From Gammaproteobacteria bacterium (GTDB lineage Bacteria; Pseudomonadota; Gammaproteobacteria; Pseudomonadales; Pseudohongiellaceae): a stretch of DNA of 34,155 nt. Every line of letters starts with the position of its first letter. The first letter of the stretch is position 1. Shown here one piece after another: positions 22,742 to 31,400 of this stretch. The notes below the pieces were generated by a model. The model ran no database searches, was not told the DNA's origin, and saw nothing but the letters and a program-made list of their open reading frames with translations. The position numbers were made by a program, and so were the translations under genes. The stretch lies in the NCBI GenBank assembly GCA_030831125.1, contig JAURLQ010000138.1:1-34155 (forward strand). The letters are read 5' to 3'.

Positions 22742-23512
22742 ATGAGATTTCGTCCCTGTATAGATCTGCACGATGGAAAAGTCGTGCAGATAGTCGGTTC
22801 ATCGCTTTACGACGATGATGAAACCCTTTTGCGAACCAATTTTGCTTCAGACAGGGAGCCGGCGGACTATGCGAGGCTGTACCGTGAGTCTGAAATGCCT
22901 GGTGGCCATGTCATTTCCCTGGGCAAAGGTAACCAGCAGGCTGCATTCAATGCTTTGGGGGCATGGCCCGGTGGCATGCAGTACGGAGGAGGGGTAAACC
23001 CCGAAAATGCCGGTTCCTACCTTGATGCAGGTGCCAGCCATGTAATTGTCACTTCCTGTGTTTTTTCAGATGGTTCCATTGATTACGACAAACTGGAAAA
23101 ACTTGTATCTGCCGTAGGCAGTGACAAGCTTGTGCTGGATTTGAGCTGTCGCAGGAAAAAAGACAAATACTACGTGGTCACTGATCGTTGGCAGCGTTTT
23201 ACCAAAGAAGTGGTCAACGCATTTCTGCTCGACAAGCTGGCAAAAAGTTGTGCTGAATTCCTGGTGCATGGTGTGGATGTGGAAGGCAAAAAGCAGGGTA
23301 TCGAAGAAGAGCTTGTCGAATTGCTGGGAGCACACAGTCCCTTGCCGGTAACCTATGCCGGTGGGGTAAACCAGTTGAGTGATCTGAATCTGGTCAGGAA
23401 CATCGGCCGCAGCAGAGTCGATCTGACCATAGGTAGTGCCCTGGATATTTTCGGAGGCGATGTGCGATTTGCCGATGTTGCAAGTTGGCACAAGGCCCAG
23501 CAAAAGGCCTGA
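22742..23512 (+). CDS. hisA: HisA of the eukaryotic type (ProFAR isomerase)
   Basis: 256-aa TIM-barrel protein predicted to isomerise ProFAR to PRFAR in histidine synthesis. It matches the eukaryotic HIS6-type family rather than common bacterial HisA: CIDLHDGKVVQIVG, TNFASDREPADYARLY, GGHVISLGKGN, MQYGGGVN, SHVIVTSCVF, KLVLDLSCRRKKDKYYVVTD, WQRF, EFLVHGVDVEGKKQGIEEEL, VTYAGGVN and VDLTIGSALDIFGG all line up with yeast His6 as I remember it. No other his gene is nearby. No clear ribosome site precedes the ATG. An early 10-bp inverted repeat lies in the coding sequence (22764-22791). It may be the cell's only HisA or a second copy. Confidence 0.88.
   Translation: MRFRPCIDLHDGKVVQIVGSSLYDDDETLLRTNFASDREPADYARLYRESEMPGGHVISLGKGNQQAAFNALGAWPGGMQYGGGVNPENAGSYLDAGASHVIVTSCVFSDGSIDYDKLEKLVSAVGSDKLVLDLSCRRKKDKYYVVTDRWQRFTKEVVNAFLLDKLAKSCAEFLVHGVDVEGKKQGIEEELVELLGAHSPLPVTYAGGVNQLSDLNLVRNIGRSRVDLTIGSALDIFGGDVRFADVASWHKAQQKA
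22764..22791 (+). other. Strong hairpin in the 5' coding region of hisA
   Basis: ATCTGCACGA (22764-22773) and TCGTGCAGAT (22782-22791) form a perfect 10-bp stem with an 8-base loop, at codons 8-17. In mRNA this could slow early translation, or it may be a chance result of the DLHDGKVVQIV codons. Confidence 0.5.
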
Positions 23513-23564
23513 GCTGCAATTGCATTGCAGCAACTGGCCGTAATGTCGCAGAAACATATCGTAG

Positions 23565-23584
23565 GGGCGCACATCGGTGCGCCC
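23565..23584. repeat. Dispersed hairpin repeat, copy 3
   Basis: GGGCGCA (23565-23571), loop CATCGG, TGCGCCC (23578-23584), preceded by CGTAG. It lies between the convergent hisA and FMN-protein genes, about 50 bases after the hisA stop, where it may end transcripts from both sides. Confidence 0.8.
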
Positions 23585-23619
23585 ATCTTCACGTTCCAAT
23601 TGGTTTGGATATCAGGCCA

Positions 23620-25122
23620 TCAGGTTTTGTCGGCGTAATAATCCACCAGCGAGACCGACTGACTCACACTTTTCACAATCCTGGCATGCCGGCGTGAAAG
23701 ATGGCGGGGATTTTTTACGCCACAGGAATGTGCGATGGCATGCAATTCCTTCATCATGTTCTTCTGGTAGTTCGCTACCCTTGTGGCCTTGTCCTTGGCA
23801 ACCAGCCCCCGTTGCAGCTTGGTGTTATGGGTGGTGATTCCCGTGGGGCAGGTGTTTTTGTTGCACTGCATGGCCTGGATACAACCGAGTGAAAACATGA
23901 AGCCGCGCGCATTGTTCACTGCATCGGCCCCCACACACAGCGCCCAGGCTACATCGGACGGATTGATCAGTTTGCCTGAGGCGATAACCCTGATCCTGTC
24001 TCGCAGCTTGTATTGCTCCAGTTTGTTTACCAGCAGCGGCAGCGATTCATGCAGCCCGAGTCCGGAATCATCAATAAGGCTCATCGGTGCCGCACCAGTG
24101 CCACCATCACCACTGTCCAGCGTAATGAAATCCGGCGCCATTCTTTCCCCCAATTGCACGATGGTCTGCATAAGATCTTCCAGCCAACTGACATCTCCCA
24201 GTACCAGTTTGATGCCTGCCGGTTTTCCGGTTATTACCCGTATCCATTCCAGGCGCTCCAGAAGTTCACGATTGTTTGCAATATCGGGGTGACGATTGGG
24301 GCTTATGGATGCCATGCCCTGGGGTATCCCCCTGATTGTGGCAATTTCCTCTGTAACCTTGATTGCCGGCAGGATGCCGCCCTTGCCCGGTTTCGCTCCC
24401 TGACTGAGCTTGAGTTCTATCATTTTTATCTGGTGAATGTGGCCAAGATTACGCAGCTTGTCTTCGGAGTAGTTGCCTTTTGCATCGCGTACGCCGTAGC
24501 GGGCCGTGCCTATCTGGAACACAATGTCGCAGCCACCTTCAAGATGGAAATCGCTGAGTGCGCCTTCTCCGGTGCATAGCCAGCATCCAGCCATGGCGGC
24601 TCCTCTGGAAAGCGCGCGAACCGCAGGTTTGGAAATGGCCCCGTAACTCATGCCTGAAATATTGAACAGAGAGCTTGTTCTGTAGGGCTCTCGGCAATAA
24701 GGCCCGAATTCCAGCGGTTCAATTACGGTACCTTCCTCTTCCAGCAGGGGAAAACCGGCATTGACGAAAATGATGTGACCTTCCTTGTCGTTGTCCCGTG
24801 TTGAACCGAAAGCCTGGGTGTTATCCAGATTCTTGGCAGCCCGGTATACCCAGGAACGCTGGGCCCGGTTGAAAGGCTGTTCCTCACGGTCCTGCGAATA
24901 GAAATACTGGCGGAAGAATTCACCCAGGTGTTCGAAAAGGTAGCGAAAACGACCGATCAGCGGGTAGTTACGTCTGATGGTATGCCTGGTCTGGGTTATA
25001 TCGATGATATACAGCACCACCGCAAAAGCGAAAAGCAGGCTTACCCCGATAACGAATGTGTTCGTCAGCAGACTGGACAATGGCCCCACAAAACTTTCAA
25101 TAAAGGCGATGAAATTATCCAT
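23620..25122 (-). CDS. Membrane-anchored FMN-binding glutamate-synthase-like protein
   Basis: 500 aa from ATG 25122. One hydrophobic helix (about 22-41) anchors it. The rest is the FMN/Fe-S barrel of glutamate synthase without the amidotransferase domain: SGMSYGAISKPAVRALSRGA, GEGALSDFH, GGILPAIKVTEEIA, ITLDSGDGGTGAAP, VIASGKLINPSDVAWALCVGAD. Cysteines 414, 420 and 425 (SLGCIQAMQCNKNTCPTG) fit the 3Fe-4S cluster. Without its own glutaminase it cannot be a classical GOGAT; the natural reaction is unknown. The stop of a 2Fe-2S/FAD/NAD reductase gene is five bases before its start, so that protein is a likely electron donor. The in-frame extension to 25251 overlaps the reductase gene. Confidence 0.88.
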   Translation of the reverse strand: MDNFIAFIESFVGPLSSLLTNTFVIGVSLLFAFAVVLYIIDITQTRHTIRRNYPLIGRFRYLFEHLGEFFRQYFYSQDREEQPFNRAQRSWVYRAAKNLDNTQAFGSTRDNDKEGHIIFVNAGFPLLEEEGTVIEPLEFGPYCREPYRTSSLFNISGMSYGAISKPAVRALSRGAAMAGCWLCTGEGALSDFHLEGGCDIVFQIGTARYGVRDAKGNYSEDKLRNLGHIHQIKMIELKLSQGAKPGKGGILPAIKVTEEIATIRGIPQGMASISPNRHPDIANNRELLERLEWIRVITGKPAGIKLVLGDVSWLEDLMQTIVQLGERMAPDFITLDSGDGGTGAAPMSLIDDSGLGLHESLPLLVNKLEQYKLRDRIRVIASGKLINPSDVAWALCVGADAVNNARGFMFSLGCIQAMQCNKNTCPTGITTHNTKLQRGLVAKDKATRVANYQKNMMKELHAIAHSCGVKNPRHLSRRHARIVKSVSQSVSLVDYYADKT

Positions 25123-25127
25123 GGTTT

Positions 25128-26135
25128 TCAGGGGGCTCCTGTGGTCACGACTGTTCGTTCGGTAAAGGGATCGCAGTGGATATTCTCTGATCGAATACCC
25201 TTGAGATAAATGTGTTTGCGCAGCCTGTGCACCAGTTCTGGTGTGCCGCACAGGTAAGCCCTGGTTCTGGCAGCTCCGGAAAACCTGAATTGTTGGTCGA
25301 GGACATTTTCCAGTTTTCCGGTCTGGTAACCCGACTTGCCATTATTTTCCACGATACAGGGAAAATACGAGAAATTCCGGTATTGCTTTTGTAAAGCGTC
25401 AAGTTGGCCTTGCAGATAAATATGGGCAGCAGTACGGCCTCCATGGAACAGGCTAATGGGACCTTCATGTCCCCGGGCAAGTGCATCCCGCAGTATGCCG
25501 AACAGAGGGGCAAGTCCGGTGCCGTTGCCGGCCAGCAGCATAGGATAGTCATTGCCTTCGCGATCATCGTAGTGACATTCCCCATTGGGGCCTCTCAGAT
25601 GCAGATGCATACCCACAGCGGCTTCCTCAAATACCCAGCGGGTAAAAACGCCATGGCTTGTCCGGCTGACATGCAGCTCCAGCATACCTTCCTCCACAAG
25701 GTCATTGGCAACAGAATAACTGCGGGTAATGCCATGGGGATTGATAAGACTCACATATTGACCAGGGCGACAATTGAACAGGGTTGCAGGATCATCAATT
25801 GTGAGGCGCATGCGCATGACATACGGGCTCAGTGGTGTAAGTTCACAGACAGTTACGGCAATCGAAAAGTCCTCGACTCCCGGCAACTCCCCTTTGACAT
25901 CATCGTCCGGAAACCATTGGCAGGCCAGTGTATAGCCTTTGGCCTGCAGCGCCGGCTTGATCCACTTGCGGGAGTGTGGGGTGGCTTCGCAGTCTACTGC
26001 CTTGATCAGACAAGCCTGACACATGCCCGCCTTGCAGGCATAGGGAATGGCCTGACCATGACGCAGCAGACAGTCCAGTACGGATTCATTGGGCAGCATC
26101 CGGAAGCAGTTGTCTTTGAAATGGAGGTCGGTCAT
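25128..26135 (-). CDS. 2Fe-2S/FAD/NAD(P)H oxidoreductase (oxygenase-reductase type)
   Basis: 335 aa from ATG 26135; the frame extends upstream to 26363 but that part overlaps maf and is unlike the family. Three modules: a plant-type ferredoxin domain with C34, C39, C42 and C72 (YACKAGMCQACLI, LACQWFP); an FAD domain with RSYS at about 138-141; and an NAD(P) domain with LLAGNGTGLAPLFGILRD and a late YLCGTPELV. The layout is that of reductases for aromatic-ring and methane monooxygenases or CDP-deoxyglucoseen reductase. No oxygenase is adjacent; instead the FMN glutamate-synthase-like gene follows after five bases and is probably its partner. No strong ribosome site is visible. Confidence 0.88.
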   Translation of the reverse strand: MTDLHFKDNCFRMLPNESVLDCLLRHGQAIPYACKAGMCQACLIKAVDCEATPHSRKWIKPALQAKGYTLACQWFPDDDVKGELPGVEDFSIAVTVCELTPLSPYVMRMRLTIDDPATLFNCRPGQYVSLINPHGITRSYSVANDLVEEGMLELHVSRTSHGVFTRWVFEEAAVGMHLHLRGPNGECHYDDREGNDYPMLLAGNGTGLAPLFGILRDALARGHEGPISLFHGGRTAAHIYLQGQLDALQKQYRNFSYFPCIVENNGKSGYQTGKLENVLDQQFRFSGAARTRAYLCGTPELVHRLRKHIYLKGIRSENIHCDPFTERTVVTTGAP

Positions 26136-26265
26136 GGTGAGGGCGGAGTATAGTGACTGCCTGCCCCAAAGACCAACCGCAGCTTGCCTTTCTTTCAGCA
26201 TGGTCGACACGGCCGGCATGGGTGATAATGTCTTGTTTTGGCGATCAGGATCTTGTTTGTAGTCA

Positions 26266-26898
26266 ATGTCTGCATATCCGGAAAAATCAGCAATGGCAAT
26301 TTGCCTGGCTTCCGCCTCGCCCAGAAGACAGGAGCTTTTGGGGCAGATTGGCCTGCGTTTCATGCTGTTGCCGCAGGATATAGATGAAACCAGATTGCCG
26401 CGGGAAGCGGCTGCAGACTATGTGCGCCGAATGGCCGGGGAAAAGGCTCTCGCCGGTATACAGGATGTCGGCAGACCTGCAGGATTGCCGGTGCTTGCTG
26501 CAGACACGACCGTGGTATGTAACGAAGCCGTGCTGGAAAAACCTCTATCACAGGATGATGCGGTCAGGATGCTGCAGCTGCTGTCCGGCAGGTCGCACGA
26601 AGTACTGACTGCCGTAGCACTTGCAAGCGAAAACAGCCCCCGGGTGCAGCTTGCTATTAGCAGGACCCATGTCAGTTTCAGAAACATCAGCCTGGCGGAA
26701 GCGAAAGCATACTGGGAAACGGGAGAACCGGCAGACAAGGCAGGAGCCTATGGTATCCAGGGTATGGGAGCCATGTTTGTCAGTCATATTGAAGGCAGTT
26801 ACACAAACGTCGTGGGACTGCCCCTGTTCGAAACACTGCAGTTGTTGGCATCTGTCGGAATTACAGGTCTTTCACTGCTCGAGGGAGCTGCAAAGTGA
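26266..26898 (+). CDS. maf: Maf family nucleoside triphosphate pyrophosphatase
   Basis: 210-aa house-cleaning enzyme that hydrolyses non-canonical or pyrimidine NTPs to NMPs; the YhdE type acts on dTTP and UTP. Signatures: ICLASASPRRQELLGQIGL at the N-terminus, DIDETRLPREAAADYVRR, VLAADTTVVCNEAVLEKP with the catalytic Asp, LSGRSHEVLTAVAL, and DKAGAYGIQGMGAMFVSHIEGSYTNVVGLPL. The start could be ATG 26266 or ATG 26293; neither has a strong ribosome site, and the second would give the shorter N-terminus common in the family. The stop overlaps the GTG start of rng, the usual maf-rng order. Confidence 0.95.
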   Translation: MSAYPEKSAMAICLASASPRRQELLGQIGLRFMLLPQDIDETRLPREAAADYVRRMAGEKALAGIQDVGRPAGLPVLAADTTVVCNEAVLEKPLSQDDAVRMLQLLSGRSHEVLTAVALASENSPRVQLAISRTHVSFRNISLAEAKAYWETGEPADKAGAYGIQGMGAMFVSHIEGSYTNVVGLPLFETLQLLASVGITGLSLLEGAAK

Positions 26899-28373
26899 GT
26901 ATTGAAATCCTGATCAACTCCACACCCAGGGAAACCAGGGTGGCACTTACCGAGCATGGGCTGCTGCAGGAAATCTATATAGAGCGCAACAATCGCCTTG
27001 GACCGGTCGGTAACATCTACATTGGCAAGGTTGTCAGGGTCATGCCAGGTATGCAGGCGGCGTTTGTTGATATAGGGCTCGAGAAAGCCGGGTTTATCCA
27101 CGCAGCAGATATTTGCCAGCTGGAAGCGGATGGGTTCGAAAACCCGGATCCACAGTCACAGAGCATTACCCAGCTGCTGCACGAGGGCAAGTTCATTGTT
27201 GTCCAGGTCGTCAAGGAGCCCATTGCTTCCAAAGGGGCACGGTTGACCACGCAACTTTCCATAGCTTCCCGGTATCTCGTCTACATGCCCCGCAGTCGCC
27301 ATCTTGGCATATCCCAGCGCATAGAGAATGAAGAAGAAAGAAACCGACTGTTGTCAGTGCTTGAATCAAGTGCCGAAAAACAGGGGCTCAAGGACAGGGG
27401 TGGCTTCATCCTGAGAACAGCGGCAGAAGGTGTAAGTGAGACAGAGCTCGAGTCAGATATCAATTTCCTGCGCCGTGTATGGGGTGCTGTAGATCGCAGA
27501 ATGCAGGCTGTCAGTGAAGTCAGGGTTATCTATCGTGATCTTGTACTTTATGTCAGAGCAATGCGAGACCTTCTGAAACCCCAGGTGGAACGTATCCGTG
27601 TGGATGACGCAGGCACCTACAACGAGGTCATGGAATTCGTGCGAGAGTTCATCCCTGAAATAGAACAGCGTGTTGAACTATATGCTGGCGAGCGACCGTT
27701 GTTTGATGTCTATGGTATTGAAGATGAAATACAGAAAGCGCTGGGTCGTACGGTAAAACTCAAATCCGGGGGGAATCTGGTTATTGACCAGAACGAGGCC
27801 ATGACCACCGTTGATGTGAATACCGGTGCCTTCCTTGGCAGCCGCAACCAGGAAGAGACAATCTTCAGAACCAATCTCGAGGCAGCAAAGGCAATTGCGA
27901 GACAGCTCAAGGTGAGGAATCTCGGGGGGATTATCATTATTGATTTCATCGACATGCTTGATGAGGAGCATCAGAGGCAGGTGCTCCGAACCCTTGAGAA
28001 GGCACTGGAAAAGGATCCGGCTCGCACACGGATATCACCACTGTCCGAACTCGGACTTGTTGAAATGACCAGAAAACGTACCCGCGAAAGTCTTCAACAG
28101 ATACTGTGTGAGGAATGTCCGGTTTGTCATGGCCGGGGAAATATAAAATCAGCCGAATCTGTCTGCTATGAAATATTCCGTGAAATCATCCGTGTTGCCC
28201 GCGCATTTGAAAACAATGCCCTGCTGGTGATGGCTTCCCAGGAGGTGGTTGACAGGATGCTTGATGAAGAATCCTCGACAGTGGCAGATCTCGAACAACT
28301 GGTATCGATTGGTATCAGCTTCAGGGTGGAAGCGCTTTATACAACCGAGCAATTCGATGTGGTGATGTACTGA
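26895..28373 (+). CDS. rng: Ribonuclease G
   Basis: 492-aa single-strand endoribonuclease that matures the 5' end of 16S rRNA and degrades some mRNAs. It starts with GTG overlapping the maf stop (GTGA). The S1 domain is near residues 38-120 (GNIYIGKVVRVMPGMQAAFVDIG, KAGFIHAADI). The catalytic core has MTTVDVNTGAFLG and IIIIDFIDM, carrying the two metal-binding Asp residues, and the zinc link CEECPVCHGRGN. No long RNase E-type C-terminal scaffold, so RNase G rather than E. It is followed by yhdP, a conserved order in gammaproteobacteria. Confidence 0.97.
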   Translation: MSIEILINSTPRETRVALTEHGLLQEIYIERNNRLGPVGNIYIGKVVRVMPGMQAAFVDIGLEKAGFIHAADICQLEADGFENPDPQSQSITQLLHEGKFIVVQVVKEPIASKGARLTTQLSIASRYLVYMPRSRHLGISQRIENEEERNRLLSVLESSAEKQGLKDRGGFILRTAAEGVSETELESDINFLRRVWGAVDRRMQAVSEVRVIYRDLVLYVRAMRDLLKPQVERIRVDDAGTYNEVMEFVREFIPEIEQRVELYAGERPLFDVYGIEDEIQKALGRTVKLKSGGNLVIDQNEAMTTVDVNTGAFLGSRNQEETIFRTNLEAAKAIARQLKVRNLGGIIIIDFIDMLDEEHQRQVLRTLEKALEKDPARTRISPLSELGLVEMTRKRTRESLQQILCEECPVCHGRGNIKSAESVCYEIFREIIRVARAFENNALLVMASQEVVDRMLDEESSTVADLEQLVSIGISFRVEALYTTEQFDVVMY

Positions 28374-28419
28374 AGTCCCTATGAAGGACCAGACCCTGCA
28401 GCACTATTAACAGGCAGTG

Positions 28420-31400
28420 ATGACAGAAAACGACAACAGAGAATATATGTCAGACCGGGTTGCCGGTGACGACAGCATCGTGCAGGCGAAAAAACTGCCT
28501 GGTGCCTTTTTCCTGTTCAGTCGTGTGTGTTTCTGGCCAGCTTTTGTCCTGCTGGTTCTGCTTGCGGTTTATACTACTGCCGGCAGACTCTTCATGGGCA
28601 GCATTGCCGGTCAGGTTGCACGCGTTGAATCACAATTGTCCGGTTTGCTGGGTGCCCCGGTCAGCATTGCGGGCATGTCTGGTGGCTGGTTCCGTTTCAG
28701 CCCGGTTCTGCAGGTAAACGGGCTTCAACTGCTGTCGCAGGCAGGCGATGCCAGTCCCCTCAATTTTTCGGAAGTCTATATTGTTATCGATGCACCCTTG
28801 AGTCTGTTGCAGGGCAAACTTGTAATAGATCGCATGAGTGTCAACAGGCTCAGCCTGATCCTTGAACAGACACCACAAGGTGACATAAAACTTGCCGGCT
28901 CACAGAGTGCCGGAGCAGACTATACCGACAACATCATCGATTTTCTTCTCAACACACGCAGCATCGAGTTGAGGGAATCCAGTTTTGTCCTGCAGGATGC
29001 AGCAGACAATACTTATTCTCTCAGCTCCCTGTTTATGCAGATCGAAAATCTGGGTGAGCAGCACGACCTTGAAATCCAGATGCGTATAAACGGTCAGGAC
29101 AACCCCAGTCATGTATCGATGGCTATGACCGGCCAGCCTGATAGCGATTTTGTGCTGGATCTTTGGGCTGAGGTGACACAGCTGGATGTATTGCCTTTGC
29201 TGGGAGAGCGCATTCCACCTGCGTGGGATCTTGCAGAGCTCAATGGAAGCGGCAGTGTCTGGGTGCGTGCAACCAGTGGTGGCCTGTCTGAATTCAAGGG
29301 AAGTCTGGCTGACATCAGGGCCCGGGCTGCAAATACTGAAAATGGTGCACTGGTTGATCTGTCCAATACTTCAATGGATTTCGGCTTGTGGCCGACTGTT
29401 ACATCCGGTTGGCTGCTGAAAATACAGGATATTTCTCTGGACTGGCGTAACAGACCCTGGGAAACATCAATGTTGCGGATAGAAAAGGCATTGCCTGATG
29501 CGCCCGGGTTGAACATCCAGGCAAATGACCTGGAACTGGGCATGGTGACATCCATTGTGCTCGATGCATTGCCTTTGCCAGATGCTGGCAGGGTCGCATT
29601 GGAAACTCTGAATCCACGGGGAAAAATCGATAATCTGCAACTGGATACCGCAATTGATGGCAGCATGCCGGGACTTTTCCGGCTGGAAGGGAACCTTGAC
29701 GGGGTGGCGGTGGATGCCTGGGAAGCAGCACCTGCGGGGAGTGGCATTGAGGGTTACGTTCAGGCAGAAGCCACACGGGGTTTTGTGGAAGTGGATAGCA
29801 GCAACATGACCCTTCACTTGCCAAGAATATTCGATGAAGCCTGGTCCTGGGATCGGGTGAACAGCCGGGTACACTGGCTGGTCCAAGATGGCGACGTACT
29901 TGTGAACAGCTCGATGATTGATGTGGCCAATGCCGATCTGCAGGGCAGCGTGCAGTTCAATCTGCACAACAGCATCGGGATCAATGGCAATCGCAGTTCT
30001 GATTTTTCCTTGTTGGTTGGTGTCAGGGAAATGGATGTCCTTGCCGGAAAGGTTTTTCTGCCAACGCTGGAAAATATCCGTCCCACCATGAGCTGGCTGG
30101 AAGATGCGCTTCAGGGTGGGCAACTGATACACAGTGCCTTTGTGATGCGGCTCTCAAGTGGACCGGGAGGCACCTCTGATACAACGTCATCCTGGTATCA
30201 CGTCAACGATGGCATCCTGCAGTTCCAGCCAGACTGGCAGCGGCTTGAAAGTATCCGTGCCGGCGTAGTGGTGCGGGATGAAAAAGTGGATGTTTATGCC
30301 AGTGAAGCACGGATTGACGGCATCATGCTGGATAGTGGTGTCAGATCGATAACCCGCACGGCACCACAAGGCGGTTCAGTAGTAAAAGTTGTGGGTACTG
30401 CCGATACCGACACGGCTACGGGGCTTGCCTTCCTGAAAAATTCTCCCGTGCGTGAGCAAACCGGTGACTTCATGGACAACTGGGAGGGCAGCGGGAATCT
30501 CAATATTGATATCGGGTTATCGATACCAATTGGTGCAAATACTGCCGATCCGGACGTTTCCGTCGTGGTCAACAGTTCCGGCAGTACATTGTTCCTGCCG
30601 GATTATCAGCTTGGCATCTCTGCTATCAATGGCAATGTCATTTACAACAGCCACGATGGTCTTGGTGCAGAAGCTGTCAGCGCCAGTCTTTTTGATTTTC
30701 CGGTAATACTCGATATCACTACGCAGCAGGACGGCAGTAACAGAACAACCACCATTGCTGGCAGGGGACGCGCATCAATTACTGCGCTGCAGGACTGGCA
30801 GGGGCAAGCGAGTTTTGTGCGCAATCTGCTCGATCGTGTTGAAGGAGAAATTGATTATGATGCTGCTGTGGAAATTTATGGAACACCTGCAGCTGACGGA
30901 GTGGGCACACGTCTGCAATTGACCTCACGTTTGCGTGGCGCACATTTTGATTATCCTCCGCCGTTTGCAAAACAGCGGGAAGAAGATGCGCTCATGCAGC
31001 TTGTTTTGGGTTTTCGCGAAACAGATAAACTGCTTACCTTGCGCTACAGTGATTTTTTCTCAGGCCAGTTGCTGCTGGATGATGAAGGGATAGAGAGAGG
31101 TCAGCTTGATTTTGGTGACCGCAACCGGAATTTCAATGTCAGGCAATCTGACAACAATGTTTCAGGATTGCTGATTACCGGTACCCTGGACATTTTTGAT
31201 TACGATGCCTGGGAAACCATAGCCATGGAACTGGCAGAAAAAGGGGGTGAGGGCAGAACGCTGGAAGAATATCTGCGACTTGCGGATGTCCAGGTGGGTT
31301 CCTTCAATGTTGCCGGTCAGACTTTTGATGATATTTCCCTGCAGGTGCAAAGACAGGGCCCTGCCTGGCATATCCATGGTAATAACCAGATGCTGGCAGG

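Noticed and set aside
25404-26153. 249-aa plus-strand frame
   Set aside because: Antisense to the reductase gene, whose Fe-S, FAD and NAD motifs are intact.
29109-29747. 212-aa minus-strand frame
   Set aside because: Shadow inside yhdP.
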